Below are positions 27,790 to 35,348 of a DNA stretch of 64,000 nt, in pieces. The DNA lies in the NCBI GenBank assembly GCA_021646405.1, contig SOER01000001.1, positions 186,001 to 250,000 on the forward strand, given 5' to 3'. Position numbers and translations under genes: made by a program. This DNA is from Candidatus Loosdrechtia aerotolerans (GTDB taxonomy: Bacteria > Planctomycetota > Brocadiia > Brocadiales > Brocadiaceae). Each line of letters opens with the position of its first letter. Position 1 is the stretch's first letter. A model generated the notes under the pieces. It ran no database searches. It was not told where the DNA came from and worked only from the letters and a program-made list of their open reading frames with translations.

Positions 27790-28242
27790 TTAACCAGCCT
27801 TTATTGTAATCTGTTTAGGTTTTACCTCTTCTTTCTTTTGTATGGAAATTTCTAATATACCGTTTTTACATTCTGCGGTTACTTTATTGATATCCACTGA
27901 GGCAGGCAGATCTATGGAACGAGAGAAACTGCCGTAACGCCTTTCCATACGGTAAAAGTTTTTACCTTTTTCTTCCTTCTCATCCTTCTTTTCACCCTTG
28001 ATTAAAAGGATATTGTCGTGTATCGAAATATCAATCTCCTTTGGTTCAATCCCTGGAACCTCAGCCTTCACAATAATCTTATCTGCCGTTTCTACGAAAT
28101 CGACAGGAAGTAACCATGTACCTGACTCCATTGTTATATCAAGTGGATTTCCATCAAAAAAACCATCCAACATCCTGTTCATCTCATTCTGAAATGATGA
28201 AATGGTTGGCAAAAGTGACCATTTTTTTAATTCTCTGGCCAT
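27790..28242 (-). CDS. Small heat shock protein, Hsp20 family (copy 2)
   Basis: A 150-residue paralogue of the gene at 27239 with the same MAREL start, alpha-crystallin domain (IIVKAEVPGIEPKEIDISI, CKNGILEISIQKKEE) and tail (KQITIKAG). GGAGGG lies just upstream of the ATG. The two proteins differ mainly in the first 40 residues, the part that governs substrate binding and oligomer size. The pair likely makes mixed oligomers. The promoter should lie in the AT-rich gap upstream; no CIRCE-type operator is visible. Confidence 0.92.
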   Translation of the reverse strand: MARELKKWSLLPTISSFQNEMNRMLDGFFDGNPLDITMESGTWLLPVDFVETADKIIVKAEVPGIEPKEIDISIHDNILLIKGEKKDEKEEKGKNFYRMERRYGSFSRSIDLPASVDINKVTAECKNGILEISIQKKEEVKPKQITIKAG

Positions 28243-28723
28243 AAAATAACCCTCCTCTCAAAAAGTTATAAAATTTACCATTTAATTACTACCATACATA
28301 ATATGTTCATTCATACTTCACATGTTGAATGAGATATAATCAATTATTATACCAGAGTAATAATTTTTAAAAACCACCCTCAAAATTTATTATAACTTTT
28401 ACTGTTATATAAAGTTGAAAACGGTACACAATAAAACAAATTGAAATATCAGAATTTTGATGTCAGAAATCTTAGATAAAAAATCTACTTCTTTAGATTT
28501 CCCACACAAAAACCATCAGCAATTATAGTACCAAAAATAAGACCTACTTCATTGTTTAAGTAAACCATTTATATGTATAGACTTATTACATAACACCCTT
28601 ATCAGTATATCCATGGCAAAGCACTGCCATATTGACAGTTCACCTTCGTGGTTCCGACAAGTAATTTTCCAAGTAAAATTTAATTTACTTGAAAGGTTTA
28701 AAAAAATTTGTTTTATTTATTCT
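28243..28723. other. AT-rich gap upstream of the Hsp20 pair and the NnrS-like gene
   Basis: No convincing gene. An open frame on plus from ATG 28613 would add 37 residues to the NnrS-like protein, but there is no ribosome binding site and the residues do not resemble the family. TATAAT-like elements occur on both strands near 28335-28351, the minus-strand one suitable for Hsp20 transcription, but no good -35 goes with them. The region must hold divergent promoters. Confidence 0.4.
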
Positions 28724-30487
28724 ATGGGAATTACGAGAAATACTATAATTAAGGACCTTATCGAAGACCACCCGGAAACACTCGCTGTATTTAAAAAATA
28801 CAATCTTGTTATTGCAGGTGGCGTCCGTGGACCCAATGAGCCAATAGCCTTCTTTGCAAAGGCCCATGAAGTTGATTATGACACCCTTGTTAAAGAATTA
28901 GAAGAGGCTATTGAAAAGGGTGGCGGAGAACACATTGAAATACCAAGACTTGAAGAGGATAAGGTTTATGAAATATTTGCAAAAACGGCCATTATTTTGG
29001 TACTCACAGCAGGTGTTACTTTCGGAACCCTTATTCTTAGTTACATAGCCGTTAAAAGAAGCTTTAATTCAACATACTACGCACTTATTCAAGCACATGG
29101 CCATGCACAGCTTTACGGATGGGTAGGACTTTTTATTATGGGTTTTGCCTTATATATTATACCGAGGGTTAAAAACACAGAACTTAAATATAAAACCTTG
29201 GTAAACCCTTGTTACGGATTAATCGTTTCCAGCATAATGTTGAGAACTGTTATCCAACCCTTTCCTTTTGATTTTATTCGGTTCTTACTTCCACTATCCG
29301 CTATTCTTGAAGTCGCTTCGATTGGGTTATTTACCTTTATTATTTTAAAAACTATTTTTGCAAGTAAAGAAAAGATTGCCATTTTTGATAAATTTTTTAA
29401 AGCAGGTATCGCCTGGTTCCTCGTTGCCGGGTTTATTGACCTGGGAATGGTACTTTATCTCTATAAATATTCCCTCTATGAGATCCCAAAGGCTGTTTTC
29501 AGTCCTTACGTACACATCTATCTCTTCGGTTTTGCATGTATGTTTATTTTTGCTGTAAATGTCAGGACTGTTTATGCCTTTCTCGATATAAAACCTGTTA
29601 GAGAAGAAGCTGTTGATTTAACCTTTTGGGTTTTAAATTTATCGATCCCGGTCTATTTTATCGCACACATATTTGCTGACAAGTCCACCATAGCGCTCTG
29701 GACTTCACAATATATTGTATTTCTCATGGCATTAGCCATCTTTTCCTTTATCTATGGTCTCCGTGTTTTTGAAAAATCAACAAAAGAACTCCATGATGTA
29801 ATCATGGATAGAAGTTACGCAAAAACTATCCGTACCGCATATATCTGGCTTATCGTTAGTACAATCATATTCCTTATAATTCCTTTTTTAGGCCATGGGA
29901 CAGAAACACAAAGGTTGTTTCACGGTTCACTAAACCACGCACTTACCGTTGGGTTTATTAGTATGATGATCATTGGCTATGCATCTAAAATGGTTCCAAC
30001 CTTTAAGGGGGTTGATATGTACAGCTTAAAGTTATCGAACCTAACCTTTATACTCTTAAATATTGGTTGTTTTACCAGGGTATTTTCTCAAATCTTAGTA
30101 GGTACAAGCGGAGGGAAAACAATATTTTATGCTGCTGCCGGCGTTTCAGGCTGGCTTGAGCTAGCAGCACTGAGTATATTCGGATATAATTTATGGAAAA
30201 CAATGAATGCTATTCAGGAGACCAAAACGGCCACACTAAAGAAATTAACAACAGTTACAAAAGATACAAAGGTCTTTGACGTTGTAGATCAATATCCGGA
30301 AACACTTCAAATATTTCTTGATTTTGGATTTACTCAGATGGCAAACCCGGTTATGCGGAATACCATGGGACGGGTTGCGAGTGTAGAAATGGCAACAAAG
30401 ATGCATAACATAGACCTGGATAAGTTCTTAAAAGCCCTCAATGATAAGATTATCACGCACAATCAGCATACAGAATCCCTAAAGTAA
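28724..30487 (+). CDS. NnrS-like multi-helix membrane protein flanked by two DUF1858-like domains
   Basis: A protein of 587 residues from ATG 28724. Residues 1-65 and the last 70 residues each form a small helical domain of the DUF1858/ScdA_N type (ITRNTIIKDLIEDHPETLAVF; TKVFDVVDQYPETLQIF). Neither keeps the Cys usual in that family. Between them are about 12 membrane helices with heme/copper-type His motifs: AHGHAQLYGW near residue 125 and SLNHALTVGFISMMIIGYASKMVP. These match NnrS, a haem-copper protein tied to NO defence. A cytochrome c' gene follows, which supports an NO role. The start is uncertain (ATG 28613 possible); no strong ribosome binding site is seen at either. Confidence 0.7.
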   Translation: MGITRNTIIKDLIEDHPETLAVFKKYNLVIAGGVRGPNEPIAFFAKAHEVDYDTLVKELEEAIEKGGGEHIEIPRLEEDKVYEIFAKTAIILVLTAGVTFGTLILSYIAVKRSFNSTYYALIQAHGHAQLYGWVGLFIMGFALYIIPRVKNTELKYKTLVNPCYGLIVSSIMLRTVIQPFPFDFIRFLLPLSAILEVASIGLFTFIILKTIFASKEKIAIFDKFFKAGIAWFLVAGFIDLGMVLYLYKYSLYEIPKAVFSPYVHIYLFGFACMFIFAVNVRTVYAFLDIKPVREEAVDLTFWVLNLSIPVYFIAHIFADKSTIALWTSQYIVFLMALAIFSFIYGLRVFEKSTKELHDVIMDRSYAKTIRTAYIWLIVSTIIFLIIPFLGHGTETQRLFHGSLNHALTVGFISMMIIGYASKMVPTFKGVDMYSLKLSNLTFILLNIGCFTRVFSQILVGTSGGKTIFYAAAGVSGWLELAALSIFGYNLWKTMNAIQETKTATLKKLTTVTKDTKVFDVVDQYPETLQIFLDFGFTQMANPVMRNTMGRVASVEMATKMHNIDLDKFLKALNDKIITHNQHTESLK

Positions 30488-30648
30488 ATTTTACCGGGTC
30501 AGTATCTATAAAATATCTCACTAAATTAAAATCAAACACTTCATTATTAGAACCAACCTCAGTAACCGGTCCTAGTAACTAACAGATCCTTCTTACCATA
30601 TTAAAAAATAGATCTTATTTTTTAAATTAAAGTATTTCCCTCGTAATA

Positions 30649-30664
30649 TGGCATATTTTTTGAT
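30649..30664 (+). promoter_or_regulatory. Weak sigma-54-type promoter candidate before the cytochrome c' gene
   Basis: TGGCAT, five bases, then TTTGAT at 30649-30664 resembles TGGCAC-N5-TTGCA/T. The -24 GG is intact, but the -12 GC reads GA, which weakens the case. It lies about 80 bases before the cytochrome start, and a sigma-54 activator exists in the window. Speculative. Confidence 0.22.
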
Positions 30665-30743
30665 GATAAATTTCATATGTAAAAAGAGTATGCTTTTGCA
30701 AAACCATCAAAAACCATAGAGACAGAGGAAAGGATGAAGAATA

Positions 30744-31283
30744 ATGAAAAAACGTTTTATGTTACTTTATGCACTTGTTATAGCCACAGGAACAGGCATC
30801 TTTACGTGGAAGCACGATATATACGCAGATAACACAGTTGAATCTTATCATAAAGAAAAACCAACACCCACCCGCGCATTAATGCGAGTAATCAGCAGTG
30901 ACACATCTAAAATGCTGGAGGCGATAATGAATGGTGATTACAGCACAGTTATTAGTATGTCTGGTAAAATTGTAGAGAGCAGTGAGAAAATAATGAAGGA
31001 ATTCTTCCCGGAAGACGGAAAAGTTGGCGAATGGTTTAAAGAAACAGGTAAGGATCCGGGTAACCCGGAGGATATAAATACGGTAAAACAAGATTTTGAA
31101 AACTATTTAAAATCTGTTGTTGATGCCTCGAAAACTGTTGCAGAGACAGCCAAGAAAGAAAACATTATAGAAACCTATGAGGATTTTGATGCAATGCTGA
31201 GAAACGCATGCTTTACATGCCATGAGGAATTTCGTCCGAAGTGGCCGGCATGGCCGGAATGGATGCGGATAACAGGCGGTTAA
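30744..31283 (+). CDS. Exported cytochrome c' family monoheme protein
   Basis: A 179-residue protein with an N-terminal signal sequence (about residues 1-29, MKKRFMLLYALVIATGTGIF) and a single haem-binding CFTCH near residue 154, close to the C-terminus. That position, and the helical four-bundle pattern before it, fit cytochrome c'. This family has a five-coordinate haem that binds NO and buffers it in the periplasm; in an anammox cell the compartment could be the anammoxosome. It lies 256 bases after the NnrS-like gene and 26 bases before the rubredoxin/MBL gene. Family assignment is from the haem position and helical content, so moderate confidence. Confidence 0.75.
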   Translation: MKKRFMLLYALVIATGTGIFTWKHDIYADNTVESYHKEKPTPTRALMRVISSDTSKMLEAIMNGDYSTVISMSGKIVESSEKIMKEFFPEDGKVGEWFKETGKDPGNPEDINTVKQDFENYLKSVVDASKTVAETAKKENIIETYEDFDAMLRNACFTCHEEFRPKWPAWPEWMRITGG

Positions 31284-31309
31284 GTTACTCAGGAAAAAAG
31301 GAGAAGGAG

Positions 31310-32026
31310 ATGGTCGTGAAGGAGAAACAATATGTCTGTACTGTATGCGGCTATAATATGGTAGATTACTATCCGGAGCATTGTCCTTTCTGTGGGGCAT
31401 CGAAGGGAAAATTTATTACATCAGAAGAATGCTCTTCCAGATTTAGAGTTGAGAGCATTTCTGTAAATGAAAAAATTACACGCTTAAACTCTGTTCCTGC
31501 CCTTGGTCTTGAACATGCTGCATATCGTATAGAAACAAATGGAAAGGCATTCTGGATTGATTGTCCTTCATGCTTTGATAAGAATCTGAAAACAATGGAT
31601 GCTATCACATTTACTCACCATCATTTCCTTGGTGCAAGTAATCTATACCGTGATTTTTTCAACTCACAAGTCCGTATCCACCAGTTAGATTCTCATCATA
31701 ACATCTGCAGGGGATTCACCTTCGATGTCACGTTTCAGGAAAACTTTACTGAGCTGGGTATCGAGGCTTACCATATCGGAGGCCATACTCCGGGCTTTAC
31801 ATTCTATTTATTTGAAGATGTACTTCTCATCTGCGATTATGTTTTTTTTAAAGAAACAGGGATGCGGTTTAACCCTTTCGGGCCGCAGGAAGAAACAAGA
31901 AAATGTGCAGATATTATTGACGAGGTGCTGAAAGGAAGAAACATACAGAAGGTTTGCGGGTTCAATTATGTAGCTGATTATACAAAATGGAAAAAAAAGT
32001 TCAACTATTTACTGAATATGGCATAA
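31310..32026 (+). CDS. Rubredoxin-like/metallo-beta-lactamase-fold protein
   Basis: A 238-residue protein: a rubredoxin-like knuckle pair (CTVCGY and CPFCG, residues 9-33) followed by a metallo-beta-lactamase fold (about residues 50-238). The metal loop reads FTHHHFLGAS, so the usual DH of HxHxDH is missing; the later GGHTPGF His and CDYVF Asp are kept, so at most part of the di-metal site remains. Order and partners recall flavodiiron proteins that reduce NO or O2, but there is no flavodoxin domain. Start: ATG 31310, with AGGAG 8 bases upstream; an earlier frame start at 31241 overlaps the cytochrome gene. Confidence 0.75.
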   Translation: MVVKEKQYVCTVCGYNMVDYYPEHCPFCGASKGKFITSEECSSRFRVESISVNEKITRLNSVPALGLEHAAYRIETNGKAFWIDCPSCFDKNLKTMDAITFTHHHFLGASNLYRDFFNSQVRIHQLDSHHNICRGFTFDVTFQENFTELGIEAYHIGGHTPGFTFYLFEDVLLICDYVFFKETGMRFNPFGPQEETRKCADIIDEVLKGRNIQKVCGFNYVADYTKWKKKFNYLLNMA

Positions 32027-32095
32027 ATTGTGTGGTGTAGTATGTTCAATAAATTCGTCTCTTCGTTTCTTAAGAACACCTGTTATTTATTTGAT

Positions 32096-32124
32096 TTGAC
32101 AAGGGAACCGGTAACATATACAAT
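32096..32124 (+). promoter_or_regulatory. Consensus sigma-70 promoter for the acidic repeat protein
   Basis: TTGACA at 32096-32101, a 17-base spacer, then TACAAT at 32119-32124. This is a full -35 with optimal spacing and a -10 one base off TATAAT. Predicted transcription start is about 32131, which leaves a leader of about 165 bases before the ATG at 32295. It is the best promoter I can see in the window and predicts strong expression. Confidence 0.75.
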
Positions 32125-32130
32125 TTTTGA

Positions 32131-32294
32131 TGTATCTATGTCGCAAACTACTATTCTTTGTTGCGAATCTGCCCTTTAAAAATTGAAGACTTTTACAAAT
32201 ATGTTGCCGTAATAATTTGGATACAGGCCCAGTAGCTTGCTGAGAGTGTTCTCAAGAGCTCGAGGGCATTTTTGGTGTAAGAAGGAGGAAAGAA
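32131..32294 (+). promoter_or_regulatory. Structured 5' leader of the acidic protein mRNA
   Basis: About 164 bases. Two hairpins are visible by eye: CGCAA and TTGCG arms around 32143-32166, and a TGAGA-GTGT-TCTCA stem near 32240 with flanking AGCT/AGCT arms. It ends in AAGAAGGAGG, a strong ribosome binding site 8 bases before ATG 32295. It could be a regulatory leader; no known riboswitch class is recognised. Confidence 0.4.
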
Positions 32295-32603
32295 ATGTTA
32301 AAGAAGTTGGGTCTTGGTCTTGCGTTGGTTGGTATGCTAGTTTATGGAGGCGTATTAAGTACTGTGTATGTAAATCCTGTTATAGCAAATGAGGAGGAAG
32401 AGGAGGAGGAAGATGAAGGACTTCTCATCCAATTAACATCCCACGATGATGATGAGGATGAAGAGGATGAGGATGGACATCTCATCCAGTTGGCATCCCA
32501 CGATGACGATGATGATGACGATGATGATGACGATGGACATCTCATCCAATTAACATCTCATGATGATGAGGATGAGGACGAAGATGAAGATCTAGTACAA
32601 TAA
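32295..32603 (+). CDS. Secreted, extremely acidic repeat protein
   Basis: A 102-residue protein. Residues 1-31 are a signal peptide (basic Lys-Lys, hydrophobic core, VIA before the cut). Of the 71 remaining residues about 40 are Asp or Glu; there is no Lys, Arg or Cys. Three tandem units repeat LIQL(T/A)SHDD..., at residues 44-62, 63-82 and 83-102, separated by GH. The Ser-His pairs are conserved. Polyacidic tracts with His suggest divalent metal or Ca2+ binding, or mineral or peptide contact, but no family is recognised. It has its own strong promoter and terminator. Confidence 0.8.
   Translation: MLKKLGLGLALVGMLVYGGVLSTVYVNPVIANEEEEEEEDEGLLIQLTSHDDDEDEEDEDGHLIQLASHDDDDDDDDDDDGHLIQLTSHDDEDEDEDEDLVQ
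32424..32600 (+). repeat. Three in-frame DNA repeats of 57-60 bp
   Basis: Units at 32424-32480, 32481-32540 and 32541-32600 share the opening CTCATCCA(A/G)TT... and a GAT/GAG/GAC-rich body. They encode the LIQLxSH-acidic units. Variation in length lies in the GAY/GAR run, so slippage there would add or remove acidic residues. Confidence 0.85.
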
Positions 32604-32629
32604 GTATAAGATAGTATCAAAAAATTAAA

Positions 32630-32658
32630 AAGGCAACTCATTTGAGTTGCCTTTTTTT
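32630..32658 (+). terminator. Rho-independent terminator after the acidic protein gene
   Basis: GGCAACTC and GAGTTGCC form an 8-base stem with a 4-base loop (ATTT), followed by TTTTTTT. It starts 27 bases after the stop codon. With the promoter at 32096 it makes the gene a single-gene transcription unit. Confidence 0.88.
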
Positions 32659-32701
32659 ATTATTAACATCTATTGCTGCAGACAGAGTACCACCTTCCTT
32701 C

Positions 32702-32727
32702 CGGATTTCAGTAGTAGCTGAAAACCG
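32702..32727 (-). terminator. Hairpin downstream of the polyketide synthase gene
   Basis: CGGATTTCAG (32702-32711) and CTGAAAACCG (32718-32727) pair around a TAGTAG loop with one mismatch. It lies 22 bases beyond the stop of the minus-strand polyketide synthase gene, where a terminator is expected. No U-run follows on that strand, so termination is uncertain. Confidence 0.4.
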
Positions 32728-32749
32728 TTTGACCTTTAAACTCTTATTG

Positions 32750-33838
32750 TTAAGCCCTTAAAAGAAAGGCATGGGCACATAATCCTGCGCCAAAGGACAC
32801 CATCATACACCAATCACCAGGTATAATAATACCATTATTTAGCATTTCCCGTAATACGAACCACACTGTTGGCGATGACATATTTCCATATTGAGCTAAA
32901 ACAGCACGCGTTGCTTGTAAACACGTCTCTGAAAGTCCGATTTCATCTCTGATTGCATTAATTACTTTTGCACCTCCAGGATGGAAAATCCAGTGTTTAA
33001 TATCTTCTATCCGTAATCCTCTGGGCTTTAACAAATCCATCACGACATCTGCAACTATCCTGCTAGCTATCCCTGGGATAATAACTGAGATTTGATTATG
33101 AAGCTGCCCGTTTTTATAAATGTAACGGATATCATCACGGCATTGAGTATTATAACGGCTTGCTGAATCAACCAAAGCAATCCCTTCGGGACGCTGCCAA
33201 AGCAGGGTTGCGGATGCACCATCAGCAAAGACTGCATTTGAAATTATTAAACTTAAATCATCATCCATCTGAAATGTAGCACTACAAATCTCCACTGAAA
33301 CACTTACAACCACACTATTCAAGGCCCTCTGAACCATCCTCTTGCATACCCGTACATTTGGAACTGCCCCTCCACACCCACTACCGACCAGGTCATGCGC
33401 CTCTGTTCGGCAGGACAGTCCTAATCTCTCTATCAGATAGGTTGAAATACCAGGGCAAATGTATCCGGTACAGGTATTCACCACTAATCCTGATATAGCA
33501 TCAACTGTCAAACCAACCTGTGCCAGGGCCTTCAGAACTGCCTCAGAAGAAAGATCCAGTGCCCAGTTCGTAAAACGGGCAATACGATGGTCCGGATGTT
33601 CATCAACAAGACAATCAAGATTATCAACAGCAAGATATCGGCGCACTATACTCTGATGGGAAAAAACTTTGTGCATGATTGCTAAACTCTTGGGATTGAG
33701 TTTGTCTGAATAATGTCTTATGAGAAATTCCTTGGCCTGGGCTTGAGTGATACTGTAAGGTGGTGTAGTAACCGCTGTTGAGGCTACATATACGTCTCCT
33801 TCTGAAAAGTCTGATATTCTCTCACTAGCTGTTCTCAT
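32750..33838 (-). CDS. Type III polyketide synthase (chalcone/stilbene synthase family)
   Basis: A 362-residue thiolase-fold enzyme that extends an acyl-CoA starter with malonyl-CoA on a single active-site Cys. The full triad is present: C155 in GSGCGGAVPN, H286 in WIFHPGGAKV and N319 in QYGNMSSPTV; FabH would differ at these contexts. The ATG overlaps the stop of the radical SAM gene upstream (ATGA), so the two are translated together. Starter and product cannot be read. Similar enzymes make alkylresorcinols or alkylpyrones. Confidence 0.88.
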   Translation of the reverse strand: MRTASERISDFSEGDVYVASTAVTTPPYSITQAQAKEFLIRHYSDKLNPKSLAIMHKVFSHQSIVRRYLAVDNLDCLVDEHPDHRIARFTNWALDLSSEAVLKALAQVGLTVDAISGLVVNTCTGYICPGISTYLIERLGLSCRTEAHDLVGSGCGGAVPNVRVCKRMVQRALNSVVVSVSVEICSATFQMDDDLSLIISNAVFADGASATLLWQRPEGIALVDSASRYNTQCRDDIRYIYKNGQLHNQISVIIPGIASRIVADVVMDLLKPRGLRIEDIKHWIFHPGGAKVINAIRDEIGLSETCLQATRAVLAQYGNMSSPTVWFVLREMLNNGIIIPGDWCMMVSFGAGLCAHAFLLRA

Positions 33839-35262
33839 GTGTCTATTCTTAAAAGTTTAAGTAAGCGCCGAATAGGACGTGTATATCTCCACAACGGAGC
33901 ACGAATACCGAATTTGTATCCAAAACGGTTTATTGTTGGCAAAAATGATAAACCAAGAGAATTTGAATCGAGATAATTCATATGGGTAGCTAAAACATGA
34001 CGCATTTTGTCTATCAGCCAATCCCGGTCGAGTGTTGGAGACACGTAAAATACAGGTTCAAGCATCTCTTCTGAAGAGAGGGATAGGACACCCTCTTTTC
34101 GGGCCGTATTCTCAAGTTCAGTACCGGGATATATACGTATCCCTATATTGAAAAAAGCAACATCTTTTGGGCGTATATACTGTTCTGCAAAGTGTAAAGT
34201 TTCCAGGACTGTTTCCCTTGTCTCATACGGACTGCCAAACATAAATATCCAAATACATGGCAGCTTATGACGTTGTACTACCTGAGCGGTCTGATATACA
34301 TCCTCTTTCGTAAAACCCTTATGAAGCCCTTCAAGAATAACACCGGATGCACTTTCTACTGTAATACCAATACCAACAAAACCAGCCCTCTCCATTACAG
34401 AAAGAAGATTATCATCCAGATAAAGGGGATTCAGTTCCAGGCTTTGAAGACGTGCACCAAGTTGAGCATCAGCAAGACCTTTGCATATAGCGAACGCATG
34501 ATCATAGGGAGAATTAAATACATTATCAACAAACTCAATATCAGAAAACCCTTGAGAAATAAGACATTTGATCGTATGAATCACCATTTGAGGATCACAG
34601 AGGCGATAATCAGATCCTTCGATCTTTCTGTATGTACAATAGATACATTTAAAATGACATCCAAGCTTTGTCTGAATTGGAATAGCAGATAATTGAGATA
34701 AGTAAGCATGCACGTTAATCCATCGATGAAAATGAGGGACCTTGCATCCATCTGTAAAGCGGTCTGTGAATCCCGTATTTTTCTTAAATATGTCGCCCTC
34801 CAGCCATGCTATACCTGGCACCTTGCCAGGTGCAGTACCTCCTGAAAGTGCTGTCAGTAATTGCGGAAAAACGATCTCTCCATCACCCAGTACTATCCAG
34901 TCTGCTTTTGTATAGCGAAGGAATTCTTCTGACATTACGGCAACTGCAGCGCCGCCAAGCATAAGGGCTGCATTTGTTCCATTCCGGACAATTTCTACCA
35001 GTGGCTTCAGATCCTGAACAAATGCCACAGGATTTTGCATGTCATTGTTATCGATATTACGGATAGAAAAACCCACTGCATCCCAATGCATTCTCTTAAC
35101 TTCGGATTCCAGGGCTTGCAAAGGGTCTTCTTCAAACATTAAATCCAATACCGATACTCTATGGCCAGCCTGTTCTGCAGCCTCCGCAACAAGACATGCA
35201 CCAAGAGGGATAACCGGCACTGGACTAGAATAACGATTGGTGATAACAATGAGGACGTTCAT
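33835..35262 (-). CDS. B12-binding-domain radical SAM enzyme (BchE/HpnJ-like)
   Basis: A 475-residue protein: a cobalamin-binding-type Rossmann domain (about 1-140, PLGACLVAEAAEQAGHRVSVLD) that lacks the DxHxxG base-off motif, then a radical SAM core with CHFKCIYC (C202, C206, C209) and a C-terminal region rich in basic residues. The family does difficult carbon-centred chemistry such as methylation, ring closure or oxidation. Its end overlaps the polyketide synthase start by four bases, so it probably acts on the same pathway. Reaction unknown. Confidence 0.85.
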   Translation of the reverse strand: MNVLIVITNRYSSPVPVIPLGACLVAEAAEQAGHRVSVLDLMFEEDPLQALESEVKRMHWDAVGFSIRNIDNNDMQNPVAFVQDLKPLVEIVRNGTNAALMLGGAAVAVMSEEFLRYTKADWIVLGDGEIVFPQLLTALSGGTAPGKVPGIAWLEGDIFKKNTGFTDRFTDGCKVPHFHRWINVHAYLSQLSAIPIQTKLGCHFKCIYCTYRKIEGSDYRLCDPQMVIHTIKCLISQGFSDIEFVDNVFNSPYDHAFAICKGLADAQLGARLQSLELNPLYLDDNLLSVMERAGFVGIGITVESASGVILEGLHKGFTKEDVYQTAQVVQRHKLPCIWIFMFGSPYETRETVLETLHFAEQYIRPKDVAFFNIGIRIYPGTELENTARKEGVLSLSSEEMLEPVFYVSPTLDRDWLIDKMRHVLATHMNYLDSNSLGLSFLPTINRFGYKFGIRAPLWRYTRPIRRLLKLLRIDT

Positions 35263-35348
35263 ACTTATTTTTTCCCATTTATTCTATCTACATAATTTTC
35301 TGCATCGGATACTACTTATGAAAGTAATGTGGATGGAAGAATGGATTG

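Noticed and set aside
30649-30664. FNR/NnrR-type box before the cytochrome c' gene
   Set aside because: Only one half-site (TTGAT) is present with no inverted partner at the right distance.
32342-32545. Ser-rich open frame on the minus strand inside the acidic repeat gene
   Set aside because: It is the antisense shadow of GAT/GAC/GAG repeats (reading ATC/TCC); it has no ribosome binding site and no family resemblance.
32424-32600. CRISPR-like repeat
   Set aside because: Units are in-frame coding repeats of variable length with no unique spacers; no cas gene is in the window.
32750-35262. Ladderane lipid biosynthesis cluster
   Set aside because: Radical SAM and ketosynthase-like genes alone do not show this; no FabF-type synthase, desaturase or ACP gene lies here.
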